From the NCBI GenBank assembly GCA_034211115.1, contig JAXHTH010000045.1, positions 1 to 32,893 on the forward strand: a stretch of DNA of 32,893 nt, written 5' to 3'. Source of the DNA: JAXHTH01 sp034211115 (GTDB taxonomy: Bacteria > Planctomycetota > Phycisphaerae > Phycisphaerales > SM1A02). The number at the start of each line of letters is the position of its first letter. Position 1 is the first letter of the stretch. Below the pieces are notes generated by a model. It saw only the letters and a program-made list of their open reading frames with translations, did not search any database and had not been told where the DNA came from. The position numbers and the translations under genes are program-made. Below are positions 24,450-32,537 of this stretch, piece after piece.

Positions 24450-24623
24450 ATCAGTTGTGAGCGGGGTCGTCCGCCGGCCTTCGCAGGCCGGCTCGTCCTC
24501 GAGCCCGGGTGCCCCGGATTGTCCACTTGCCGCCATCGCGCGAGAGGGGACATCGAGTGGTTCGATCGCGCCCGGGGCCGGGGACAGCCCGGCCCGCTCA
24601 AGCCTCACGACTCACGACTCTTC

Positions 24624-25559
24624 TCAATCCTCCGGCGCGTTCTCGGCGACGCGGCGCTTGAACTCGGCGATGAGCTTGGCGGTGACGGGGCCGGTCTTGC
24701 CTCCGCTGATCACCTTGTCGTTGATCTTGTTGACGCCGATGACCTCCGCCCCGCTGCCGGTGAGGAATACCTCGTCGGCGTCCATGACCTCCTCGATGCG
24801 GAGGTTCTTCTCGGTGACGGGATAGCCGCAGTCGGGGCCGATGTCGTCGATGACCCACTGGCGGGTGATCCCACCCAGCAGGCCGGCCGAGAGCGGCGGG
24901 GTGAAGATCTTCTCGTCCTTGATGATGAAGAGGTTGTCGCCCGTGCACTCGCTCACGTAGCCGTCGAGGTTGAGCATGATCGCCTCGAGCACCCCGGCGT
25001 CGATCGCCTCGATCTTCGCCATGATGTTGTTGAGGTAGTTGAGGCTCTTGACGGACGGGTCGAGGCACTTGATGGGCAGCCGCGGCCGCTCGGAGACGAT
25101 CACCGGAATCCCCGTCTCGTACAGCTCGGCGGGATAGAGCTGGATGGCGTCGGCGATGATGATGTGGCACGGCCGGGGGCACTTGCGGGGATCGAGCCCC
25201 AGGTCGCCGAACCCGCGGGTGAACACCATCCGGATGTAGCCGTCCTTGAGGTTGTTGACCTTGACCGTTTCCCGCGTGGCCTTCTCGATCTGCTCGATGT
25301 CGTAAGAGGGTTCGAGACGGATCTTCTCGGCCGACCGGTACATCCGCTTGAGATGCGAGGCGAGCTTGAGGATGCGGTGGTTGTAGATACGGATGCCCTC
25401 GAAGCAGCCGTCGCCGTAGAGGAGGCCGTGGTCGTATACCGAGACGTTCGCCTGGTTCTGATCGACCAGCTCTCCGTCCATCCAGATCTTGAGCATGGGC
25501 TTGGTTTCCTTGGTTGCGGCGGCCCCGGGGGTGGTTTGCGTGGCGGTCGTGCTGGCCAT
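24624..25559 (-). CDS. ilvE: Branched-chain amino-acid aminotransferase
   Basis: A 311-residue PLP enzyme of fold class IV. It catalyses the last step of valine, leucine and isoleucine synthesis, and the first of their breakdown. Landmarks: YDHGLLYGDGCFEGIRIYN (43-60), the PLP lysine in SVKSLNYLNNIMAK (Lys171), YVSECTGDNLFIIKD with Glu204, TPPLSAGLLGGITR, and GSGAEVIGVNKI. The length is normal. AGGAGG lies six bases before the ATG at 25559 and three before another ATG at 25562, so 25559 is preferred. The first 20 residues are a Thr/Ala-rich extension before the family start. It has its own promoter and terminator and looks monocistronic. Confidence 0.94.
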   Translation of the reverse strand: MASTTATQTTPGAAATKETKPMLKIWMDGELVDQNQANVSVYDHGLLYGDGCFEGIRIYNHRILKLASHLKRMYRSAEKIRLEPSYDIEQIEKATRETVKVNNLKDGYIRMVFTRGFGDLGLDPRKCPRPCHIIIADAIQLYPAELYETGIPVIVSERPRLPIKCLDPSVKSLNYLNNIMAKIEAIDAGVLEAIMLNLDGYVSECTGDNLFIIKDEKIFTPPLSAGLLGGITRQWVIDDIGPDCGYPVTEKNLRIEEVMDADEVFLTGSGAEVIGVNKINDKVISGGKTGPVTAKLIAEFKRRVAENAPED

Positions 25560-25565
25560 CATTCG

Positions 25566-25571
25566 CCTCCT
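25566..25571 (-). promoter_or_regulatory. Shine-Dalgarno site of ilvE
   Basis: AGGAGG on the minus strand, six bases before the ATG at 25559 and three before the one at 25562. The spacing selects 25559. Confidence 0.65.
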
Positions 25572-25595
25572 GACGTGAGGTAAAAAGGGGGCCTC

Positions 25596-25601
25596 ATTAT
25601 A
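25596..25601 (-). promoter_or_regulatory. -10 box of the ilvE promoter
   Basis: A perfect TATAAT on the minus strand in an otherwise very GC-rich region, about 37 bases before the ilvE start. The -35 position (25619-25624) is a poor match, so either the spacing is unusual or an activator helps. Confidence 0.42.
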
Positions 25602-25654
25602 GGCGATCGCGGCGTCCGAAACAGCCGATTCGCCCGCCGCGCCGAAGGCATTTG

Positions 25655-25798
25655 CGATCATCCGGCGAAGCTGATGATCGGGCGTCCGAGAACACCGCAA
25701 ACGCCACGCGATCGGTGGAAAACCGCCGATACCATCGGCGGCGTTACAGGGCGGCCCCGGCTGTCGAATGTGAAGCCGCGGATGGCATCCGCGGCTTC
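25655..25798. repeat. Cluster of intergenic palindromes between ilvE and the epimerase-HAD fusion
   Basis: Three inverted repeats lie in a row: 25655-25661 with 25674-25680 (7 bp), 25723-25730 with 25734-25741 (8 bp, loop ACC), and 25772-25783 with 25787-25798 (12 bp, loop GGC). The last two have a similar design, a GC arm ending in GAT around a 3-base loop. None is followed by a T run on either strand, so these are not ordinary terminators. They lie between the fusion gene's stop (25831) and the ilvE promoter. Confidence 0.65.
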
Positions 25799-25830
25799 GA
25801 CCCGCGAACGGCGCGACGCCCGACACGGGG

Positions 25831-27726
25831 TCACGTTGTTTGCGACATCGACCGCTCGCCGGGGGCGAGGACATAGCGCTGGATGGCCCGCGCCACGCCC
25901 TGGTCGTCGTTGTCGGCGACCACGACGTCGGCCAGCTCCTTCACCGCGGGCGAGGCGTTGGCGACCGCGACGCCGAAGCCGGCCCATTCCACCATGCCCT
26001 GATCGTTGAGGCCATCGCCGATGGCCATCACCGCTGTCCGCGGGATCTCCATGCGGGCGGCGATCCGTTGCAGCGCGATGCTCTTGTCCACGAGCCGATG
26101 CGTGACGCGGATGAACCCCGCCTCTTCCTGGAAGAGGGCGACGAGCCCGCGGCGCCAGAATCGCTCCTCGAGAACGGCCCGCACGGCCGCCGCCTCCGCC
26201 GGCGGCGGGAACAGCGTCACCTGCGTCACCGGCCCGGTCAGGAACTCCTCGAACGGCCCGACCCCGTCCGGGTCGATGGCGACGGCCGTCGGCCCCAGTC
26301 GGCTCGGATCGAGGCGATCGGTGAACCAGCGATCGAGCACATCGGCCGTCACCAGCATGTCCGGGGCGACCGCGCGGGCGGCGGCGATGATCTCCAGGGC
26401 CAGCGGGCCGTCCAGCGCTTCGTGATACTGCGGCCGGTTGTCCAGCGGATTCCAGATCACCGCGCCGTTGTAGTTGATGACGGGGCCGACGAGGCCCAAG
26501 GCGTCGGCGAGGAAGCGCATCGAGCGCGGCGGTCGGACGGTGGCGGGCACGACGACGCATCCCGCCCGCTGGGCGGCGCGGCAGGAATGGGCCACGCCCT
26601 TGGACAGCCGCCCGTCGCTGCGCAGCAGCGTTCCGTCCACGCCCACCGCGAGCAGGCGGGGGGGTTGGGGCGGCCTCGGGCCGGCCTCTTCGTCCCGGTC
26701 CGGCGCCGGCCGGGCTGCGCCGGCTGCGGGTTTCGCGGCGACCCCGGCCGCCCCGGCCGCGGCGGCCGTCACCGCCGCGTTCCCCCCTTCCCGCTTCCGG
26801 CGCGCGATCAGCGCCTCCAGCGCCGGCTCGATGTCCGGGTAGATGAAGCGATAGCCGTACTCCAGCGCCCGGGCCGGAACGATGCGCTGGCTCATCGTCG
26901 CGTAGCGGGCCACCTCGCCGAGAGCCAGGCGCATGGCGAAGGCCGGCACGGGCAGCCAGCTCGGCCGGCCCAGCGCCTTGCCCAGGGCGCGGGCGAAATG
27001 CCGGCTCGTCACCGGGTTCGGGGCCGTTCCGTTCAGCGGCCCGCGAACCTCCGGCCGGCGCAGGGCCAGGTCGATCAGCCCGATCTCATCCCGCCAGTGA
27101 ATCCACGGCAGGTACTGGCGGCCGGAGCCGAAGGGCCCGCCCACGAACATCAGAAACGGCCTCATCAGTTGGGCGAGCATCCCGCCGCGCTCGTCGAGCA
27201 CGAGTCCGGTGCGGAGGCGGACGACGCGAGTCCCCGTCTCCTCGGCCCGCATCGCTTCCCGCTCCCAGCGGAGGGTGAGATCGCCGAAGAAGTCGCCCTT
27301 CGCCGGGTCGGCCTGCTCGTCCGTCTCGCGGTCGCCCGTCTCGCCGTAGAAGCCGACGGCCGAGGCGTTGACGAGCACCCGCGGGCGGTCGGGCGCGGTG
27401 AGGATCGCCTCGACGACCTGATGTGTGCTGTCGAGTCGGCTGTTGACGATTTCGCGTTTGTAGGCGTCGGACCAGCGACGATCGGCGACGCCCGCCCCGG
27501 CCAGGTGCACCACCGCCTCGCATCCGCCCACCGCCGCCTGCCACGCCCCCGGCGTCGCGGGGTCGCCCTGCACCACGTGCACGTTCGGATTCGCGTCGGC
27601 GGCGAACAGCGCCGCCGCGCGCGTCGCGCTGCGGCTGAGCACCACGACCTGATCGCCCCGCTCGAGACGATCGAGCACGAGTCGCCGACCAATGAGTCCG
27701 GTGGCACCGGTGATGAAGAGACGCAT
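25831..27726 (-). CDS. Fusion of YfcH-type NAD-dependent epimerase and degenerate HAD-IIB domain
   Basis: A 631-residue fusion. Residues 1-305 are an extended SDR of the YfcH/SDR39U1 family: TGATGLIGRRL (nucleotide-binding Gly motif), VVHLAGAGVADRRW, NASAVGFYGETGD, GDFFGDLTLRWE, RLRTGLVLDERGGML, GGPFGSGRQYLPWIHWRDE and a C-terminal Pfam-DUF1731-like part (RIVPARALEYGYRFIYP). Residues 311-356 are an Ala/Pro linker. Residues 357-620 are a Cof-type HAD hydrolase: VGVDGTLL (361-368), VPATVRPP (393-400), Lys548 and GDGLND (570-575). The HAD motif I nucleophile, normally the first Asp of DxD, is Gly362 (codon GGC at 26641-26643), so phosphatase activity is doubtful. The start at 27726 begins the Rossmann fold directly. 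Confidence 0.9.
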   Translation of the reverse strand: MRLFITGATGLIGRRLVLDRLERGDQVVVLSRSATRAAALFAADANPNVHVVQGDPATPGAWQAAVGGCEAVVHLAGAGVADRRWSDAYKREIVNSRLDSTHQVVEAILTAPDRPRVLVNASAVGFYGETGDRETDEQADPAKGDFFGDLTLRWEREAMRAEETGTRVVRLRTGLVLDERGGMLAQLMRPFLMFVGGPFGSGRQYLPWIHWRDEIGLIDLALRRPEVRGPLNGTAPNPVTSRHFARALGKALGRPSWLPVPAFAMRLALGEVARYATMSQRIVPARALEYGYRFIYPDIEPALEALIARRKREGGNAAVTAAAAGAAGVAAKPAAGAARPAPDRDEEAGPRPPQPPRLLAVGVDGTLLRSDGRLSKGVAHSCRAAQRAGCVVVPATVRPPRSMRFLADALGLVGPVINYNGAVIWNPLDNRPQYHEALDGPLALEIIAAARAVAPDMLVTADVLDRWFTDRLDPSRLGPTAVAIDPDGVGPFEEFLTGPVTQVTLFPPPAEAAAVRAVLEERFWRRGLVALFQEEAGFIRVTHRLVDKSIALQRIAARMEIPRTAVMAIGDGLNDQGMVEWAGFGVAVANASPAVKELADVVVADNDDQGVARAIQRYVLAPGERSMSQTT

Positions 27727-28214
27727 GGTTCGCCGCCAGCACTCCCTGAGCCCGGGAAAGAGGGCGTTGACGCCAGAATACCGCATTTGGGCGGCCGATC
27801 CCACCACCGGCGTGGAATCGCATCCGTCCCGCGCCCAACGAGGCCTCTGCTGAGCACCCCGCCCTCGCGCGCACCGCAACACCCGAATGGCGCTTCGGTA
27901 CAAGAGGGCGAAAAACGGCGCCGCCGATGACCGAACGCATCGGCCGGCGCATCCCAGGGGTGTGTGTTCCGTCCGGCGTCGGGAACGCTCAGAACGCGCC
28001 GGGCGGGACACGGCCCTCCGCTGCCCCGATCGCGCTGTGGTGGATGACGTTTCCGCCGTGGCCGGGGGCGGCGCGTGATCCCGACAACTCCCCGCGGTGT
28101 CACCCTGTCCGCCGCGAACGCCCCGAACGCCACCTGCCCGATCAACCCCGCGCAGGTGGCATTCCTGATGCGCGCCCGGGCCGCACATGCCTGATGATCG
28201 ATCCGCAGGGTGCG
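27727..28214. other. 488-base gap with no supported gene
   Basis: The open frames here are arginine- and alanine-rich without family features, and I reject them. A 9-bp perfect inverted repeat (28129-28137 with 28152-28160, 14-base loop) lies about 55 bases past the stop of the uracil-DNA glycosylase gene. It could stop transcription or stabilise the mRNA end, but lacks a T run. The promoter of the fusion gene must be here but is not recognisable. Confidence 0.5.
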
Positions 28215-28919
28215 TTATCCGCGGCCGGCGAGGCGTTTTGCCCGCGCCAGGACATCGTCGAGCATGTCCTCGGTGAGCCGCCCGGTGAACGTGTTCTGCT
28301 GGCTGACGTGGTAGCAGCCCAGCAGGGTCGTTGTGTCGAGCGCCGCCTCGCCGCCGTGCGCGAACTTCGGTTTCGGGCTCGGGATCACGAATCCCTCATT
28401 CCGCAGCGCATCCAGCGCGGCCTTCCATGCGATGCCGCCCAGGCTGATGACGACCGGTGGGCGAAGCAGCCGCAACTCGTCCCGAAGATACGGGGCGCAG
28501 TTGTTCAGTTGCGCCGCCGTCGGCCGGTTGCCCGGCGGGGCGCAGCGCAGCGCGGCGGTGATATAGACGCCGCGGAGCATCAGTCCGTCGTCGCGATCGG
28601 TCGACTCCGCCTGACTGGACAGGCCCGCCCGGTACAGCGCGGCGTAGAGGAAGTCGCCGGACCGGTCGCCGGTGAACATCCGACCCGTTCGGTTCGCCCC
28701 ATGCGCGGCGGGTGCCAGGCCGACGATGACGATCCGCGCCTGCTCGTCGCCGAAGCCCGGCACCGGCTTGCCCCAGTAGGTCCAGTCGCGGAACGCGCGG
28801 CGCTTCTCCTCGGCCACTTGAGCGCAGTATTCGCGCAGCTCGGGGCAGCGCCGACAGCGCGGAACAGCTCGGGCCAGAGAGGCCAGCGACGATCGGGACC
28901 CGTCGCGCCGATCAGCCAT
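28215..28919 (-). CDS. udgB: Uracil-DNA glycosylase, family 5 (UdgB type)
   Basis: A 234-residue DNA repair enzyme that removes uracil (and often hypoxanthine) from DNA. The [4Fe-4S] ligands are Cys22, Cys25, Cys126 and Cys141. Motif 1 is GLAPAAHGANRTGRMFTGD (67-85), in the form typical of family 5 rather than family 4 (which has an acidic GEAPG). The C-terminal motif is GCYHVSQQNTFTGRL (201-215), with Val where Pro is usual. The start at 28919 overlaps the end of the upstream gene by eight bases, so the pair is cotranscribed; a longer reading from 28955 lies wholly inside that gene. Confidence 0.92.
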   Translation of the reverse strand: MADRRDGSRSSLASLARAVPRCRRCPELREYCAQVAEEKRRAFRDWTYWGKPVPGFGDEQARIVIVGLAPAAHGANRTGRMFTGDRSGDFLYAALYRAGLSSQAESTDRDDGLMLRGVYITAALRCAPPGNRPTAAQLNNCAPYLRDELRLLRPPVVISLGGIAWKAALDALRNEGFVIPSPKPKFAHGGEAALDTTTLLGCYHVSQQNTFTGRLTEDMLDDVLARAKRLAGRG

Positions 28920-29637
28920 CGGCCTGCGAGATCGCCTCGTGCCCGGGCACTGCATTCAGGAGGGGGGCGAGGCTCATGCCGCCCGCGTCATCCACCGTCA
29001 GCTCGAAGGACTGGCCCGGCGCGATGGGCTTGTAGATCGCCTCGCCCTGCGCGACCCGCACGCCCAGCGAGGCGGCGAGCTCGGCATCGCCGGCGATCTC
29101 CCAGAACTGCGCCCACAATTGCCGCTCGAACCGACCCACCTCGCCCACCGCGTAGCCCGGCGGCACCCCGCCCGGCGTGTCGATCGGGAAGCCGTCGATC
29201 GGCGCCATGCGCTCGGAGTAGATCCGCCGGAGCAGGATCAGCGCCCGGCCGAAGAGGGGGTGTCCCATCGCGACGTCTTCATGGGCGAACTTGACCGACC
29301 AGGCGTCGATGAAGAGCACATCGCCGGGGATGGTGAAGGTTTGGCGGGCCAGCTCGCTGCCGTCATCATCCAGCTCGATGAACAGGATGTCGGTTTCCGG
29401 CACACCCTCCGGCCCGGGACGCTGCTCCAGCACCTGCACGTGGGCCAGCCGCCGGCTGCGGCTGAGGCGATCGATCATCGTCTGCCGCTGCTCCAGCCGC
29501 TGCTGCATCTGCTCGTTCAACGCCTCCAGCTCGGCGATCGCCCGGTCGCGCCGATCGGTGGAGATGTGCCAGAAGCCGGCGAGGATCAGCCCGCCGAGCA
29601 TGGCGGAGAGGAGAAACGTCCGAAAGACGGCGATCAT
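28912..29637 (-). CDS. Membrane-anchored coiled-coil protein, unknown function
   Basis: A 241-residue protein. One N-terminal helix (FRTFLLSAMLGGLILAGFW, about 5-23) anchors it, followed by a coiled coil (about 30-66, AIAELEALNEQMQQRLEQRQ). The rest is a folded, probably periplasmic domain with HVQVLEQRPGPEGVPETDILFIELDDDG, IPGDVLFIDAWSVKFAHEDV and LILLRRIYSERMAP. I recall no family name. It overlaps the uracil-DNA glycosylase gene by eight bases. It is divergent from the large exported protein gene, 89 bases away. The pairing with a repair enzyme gives no functional hint. Confidence 0.82.
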   Translation of the reverse strand: MIAVFRTFLLSAMLGGLILAGFWHISTDRRDRAIAELEALNEQMQQRLEQRQTMIDRLSRSRRLAHVQVLEQRPGPEGVPETDILFIELDDDGSELARQTFTIPGDVLFIDAWSVKFAHEDVAMGHPLFGRALILLRRIYSERMAPIDGFPIDTPGGVPPGYAVGEVGRFERQLWAQFWEIAGDAELAASLGVRVAQGEAIYKPIAPGQSFELTVDDAGGMSLAPLLNAVPGHEAISQADG

Positions 29638-29726
29638 GGGGCTCTCTCGTGGCTCCTTCGGCGTCGAGGGTGATTGTCCATCGGCAAACGTACAGCCCCG
29701 CCGTGAGTTGACCGATAACTACGTCG

Positions 29727-32531
29727 ATGTGGTACCCCGCGCGACGGTCGAGGTTGCCCGCCCTGGCGTTGTCGGCCCTGCTGGGGGGGCTGTCGTCGAG
29801 CGTCCCGGCCCGGGGATTGGCGCCTGATGTCGCGCCGCCGGACGCCCCGCCGGCCCCGCAGGAGGGCGAAGCCGAAGGCATCCCGCTCGAATCCCTCAAC
29901 CGCGTGGTCCGGCATTTCGACTTCGAGGAGGCGCAAACCGCCAGGCTCCAGTTTCCGCTGTACTTCAAACGCACGGTGGCCGAGGATCGGGGCTTCCCGC
30001 GCTTCGGCGAAATGAGCCTGACCGATGAGGTCTCCTCCGGCGGCGACTGGTCGTTTCGCTACGACCTTGCCGGCGGCTCCCTTTCCGCCGGCGTCCCCAC
30101 CGGCATCGTCCCCGTCCTTCCCCTGGCGGATTACGCCATCTCGGCGAAAGTTCGGACCCGGGGTTTACGGCATGCCGGGGCGAGGCTCCTTGCCTGGCTC
30201 ACCGATGCCCGGGGCAGCGCCATCCCGGGAAGCCTCATGGCGAGCCCCGTCGTCCGCACCGACGGCGCCTGGGAGACACTCGCCGTGAGCATCCGCGGCG
30301 ACGACCCCGAGGCGGCGGATCTCCTCTTCGAGTTGCAGGTGCTTCAGCCCGATCAACTCAGCGGCGAAGAGGAGCCGTCGACGCGACCGCGGCTTCAGGA
30401 CACGTCCGGCCAGGCATGGTTCGACGATGTGATCATCCGGCACGTGCCCCGCATCGAGCTGAGCACGACGAGCGCCTGCAATCTCATCACGCTTCCCGAG
30501 CCGGCGGCCCTCGAAGTGCTCGTGCGCGACGTGACGAACGAAGCGCTCACCGCGCGCCTGTTGATCTCGGACCTCGCCGGACGGGTCGCTCACGAGGACT
30601 CGTTCCCGGCCCCGCGCGGTCGCCGGTCGGCCGTCCGCGAGCTGCCCCAGCTCCCCTGCGGCTGGTACCGCGCCGAGCTGGTGGTCAACAGCGAGACGAG
30701 GCTTGTCGGCCGCGAGCGGCTGAGCTTCACCATCCTCCCGGCGGAGAACGACTTGGCGGGCTGGCGGATGTCGTCACTCGGCGTCGTCCTGCCTCCGGCG
30801 CCACCGGCGCGACTGGCCCTCGCGCCGGAGCTGGTGCGTCGCCTGCACGTCGGTTCCACCGTCGTCGGGGTCTGGGACGAGTCGGTGGAGACGGAGCCGG
30901 AGCCGCTGGCCGCATCTCAGCTCTCCGCCCTTCGCGACGCCGTCGAGCAGCTCCTCGACTGGGACATGGACGTGACGTTCGCCCTGAACGGCGTGCCCCG
31001 CCGACTCGCCGCCGCGGCGGGAGTCGACTCCTCCCAGATCCTGGAGCTCCTCGGCCGAAATCCTCGCCTCTGGCGACCGGCCCTCGATGAGTTGCTCATC
31101 AACTTCGGTCTTCGGGTTCGCCGCTGGCAGCTCGGCCACGCGGGCGGCGAGGGCAGCTTCGCCCGGCCCGACCTGAGAGCGCTGATCGACGAGGCCGGCG
31201 CCGGCCTGGCCCCCTTCGTCCCGGGGCCGGTTGTCGTCGTCCCCTCGACCGCGGACCGGCGGATTCCCCCGGACTCGGGCCTGGCGGCGATGCAGGTGAC
31301 GGTCCCGTGTGCCGTGGCGCCGGATGCGCTGGAGGAATACGCCGCCCCCTGGCTGGCGGAGACCGGCGATGTCCATTTGATCCTCGAGCCGGCCCCCGAC
31401 GAGCTCTACGACCCGCGACAGCAGACCATCGATCTTCTCCTGCGAACACTGCATGCCTGGCGGGCGGGCGTGCCCCGGATGTCCATCCCCGCCCCCTGGC
31501 GCTGGCGGGCGGAGAAGGCGGCGCAGCCCGAGCCGGAGCCGGCCTTCGCCGCCTGGCGCGGCCTGGCCGACGCCCTGCGAGGACGCCGATTCGTGGGCGA
31601 GATGCCCCTCGCCGAGGGCATTCACTGCTGGCTGATGGCCGGCGATGAGCGCGGCGACCACGCCCTCGTCGCCTGGGCCGACCGGCGGGCCGGCGACCCG
31701 CCCATCGTCGCCAGCCTCGTCCTCGCCGATCACGCCGTCCGCCTGACCGATTCCTTCGGTAACCGGCGGATCATCCCCCTCAGCCTGGGCGCCCACGAGA
31801 TCCCCCTCACCGACATGCCGGTCTTCGTCGAGGGCATCAACCTCCAGCTCGCGCAGTTCCGGGCCGGCTTCGAGATCACCCCGAGCTTCGTCCCCGCCAT
31901 GCATCGCCTGCATGAGCACGAACTGGTCCTGCACAACCCGTGGGACATGGCGGTGAGCGGTTCGATTCGCCTTCGTCGATCCTCCGACTGGCGACTCACG
32001 CCCCGGCGTCTGGACTTCATCGTCCGTTCCGGCGAGACGGTGCGCCTGCCCATCAATATCATCTTCGATCGATCCATCATCGCCGGCGAGAAGAGCGTCG
32101 AGGCCGATGTTCGCCTCGCGGCCGACCGCGACTATCGCCTGCATCTCCGCACCGGGATCGAGGTCGGGTGGAAGAACATCGAGATGACCGCGATCTGGCA
32201 CATCGCCGACAACGCCAGGACGGGTCAGCGCGACCTGATCATTACCCAGTACGTCACCAACCGTGGCGAACGGCCGGTGAACCTCGATGCGTTCCTCCGC
32301 GCCCCCGGGGTGGGCCAGAATCGCCGGGTGATTGCCGCCCTCGAGCCGGACACCACCGCCGTGAAGACGTTCAACATCCCCGACGGGGCGGCCCGGCTCG
32401 CCGGTCGACTGGTGCGGCTGAGCGTCGCCGATCGCGACGGCGTGGCCCAGCTCAATCGTCTCCTGGAGATTCCCGACCTGATCGGAGAGACGGATCCGGT
32501 ACGGCAGACCGACGCCTCGCCAGGTCCGTGA
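29727..32531 (+). CDS. Large exported protein, unknown function
   Basis: A 934-residue exported protein. The signal peptide spans about 1-31 (LPALALSALLGGLSSSVPARG). Residues 50-240 look like a carbohydrate-binding or jelly-roll type domain (HFDFEEAQ, GDWSFRYDLAGGSLSAGV, ISAKVRTRGLRHAGARLLAWL, QAWFDDVIIRHVPR). Residues 245-330 are beta-rich. The middle (about 350-610) has a repeating helix/strand pattern that might be an alpha/beta barrel (RMSSLGVVLPP, WDMDVTFALNGVPRRL, GLRVRRWQLGHAGGEGSF). The C-terminal third is again beta-rich (VLHNPWDMAVSGSIRL, VRLPINIIFD, ITQYVTNRGERPVNLDAFL). A glycoside-hydrolase-like role is possible, but no catalytic pair is identified. No clear Shine-Dalgarno site. 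Confidence 0.87.
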   Translation: MWYPARRSRLPALALSALLGGLSSSVPARGLAPDVAPPDAPPAPQEGEAEGIPLESLNRVVRHFDFEEAQTARLQFPLYFKRTVAEDRGFPRFGEMSLTDEVSSGGDWSFRYDLAGGSLSAGVPTGIVPVLPLADYAISAKVRTRGLRHAGARLLAWLTDARGSAIPGSLMASPVVRTDGAWETLAVSIRGDDPEAADLLFELQVLQPDQLSGEEEPSTRPRLQDTSGQAWFDDVIIRHVPRIELSTTSACNLITLPEPAALEVLVRDVTNEALTARLLISDLAGRVAHEDSFPAPRGRRSAVRELPQLPCGWYRAELVVNSETRLVGRERLSFTILPAENDLAGWRMSSLGVVLPPAPPARLALAPELVRRLHVGSTVVGVWDESVETEPEPLAASQLSALRDAVEQLLDWDMDVTFALNGVPRRLAAAAGVDSSQILELLGRNPRLWRPALDELLINFGLRVRRWQLGHAGGEGSFARPDLRALIDEAGAGLAPFVPGPVVVVPSTADRRIPPDSGLAAMQVTVPCAVAPDALEEYAAPWLAETGDVHLILEPAPDELYDPRQQTIDLLLRTLHAWRAGVPRMSIPAPWRWRAEKAAQPEPEPAFAAWRGLADALRGRRFVGEMPLAEGIHCWLMAGDERGDHALVAWADRRAGDPPIVASLVLADHAVRLTDSFGNRRIIPLSLGAHEIPLTDMPVFVEGINLQLAQFRAGFEITPSFVPAMHRLHEHELVLHNPWDMAVSGSIRLRRSSDWRLTPRRLDFIVRSGETVRLPINIIFDRSIIAGEKSVEADVRLAADRDYRLHLRTGIEVGWKNIEMTAIWHIADNARTGQRDLIITQYVTNRGERPVNLDAFLRAPGVGQNRRVIAALEPDTTAVKTFNIPDGAARLAGRLVRLSVADRDGVAQLNRLLEIPDLIGETDPVRQTDASPGP

Positions 32532-32537
32532 GACGGC

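Larger units (their letters stand above)
24205..24623. other. 420-base gap between the zinc-ribbon run and ilvE
   Basis: No gene is supported. From left to right it holds an octamer repeat in the leader of the zinc-ribbon run (24215-24255), a hairpin at 24360-24384 (11-bp stem, 3-base loop), the ilvE terminator (24415-24449), and an 8-bp perfect hairpin at 24473-24492 (loop TCGC). No clear promoter for the run could be picked out. Confidence 0.55.

Noticed and set aside
27727..28188. N-terminal extension of the epimerase-HAD fusion
   Set aside because: The upstream in-frame residues are Arg/Ala/Pro-rich without pattern, and the Rossmann motif begins right after the ATG at 27726.
29707..29735. 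Plus-strand promoter at TTGACC just before the large exported protein
   Set aside because: A -10 box at the right distance would fall within the start codon region, and no good hexamer is present there.
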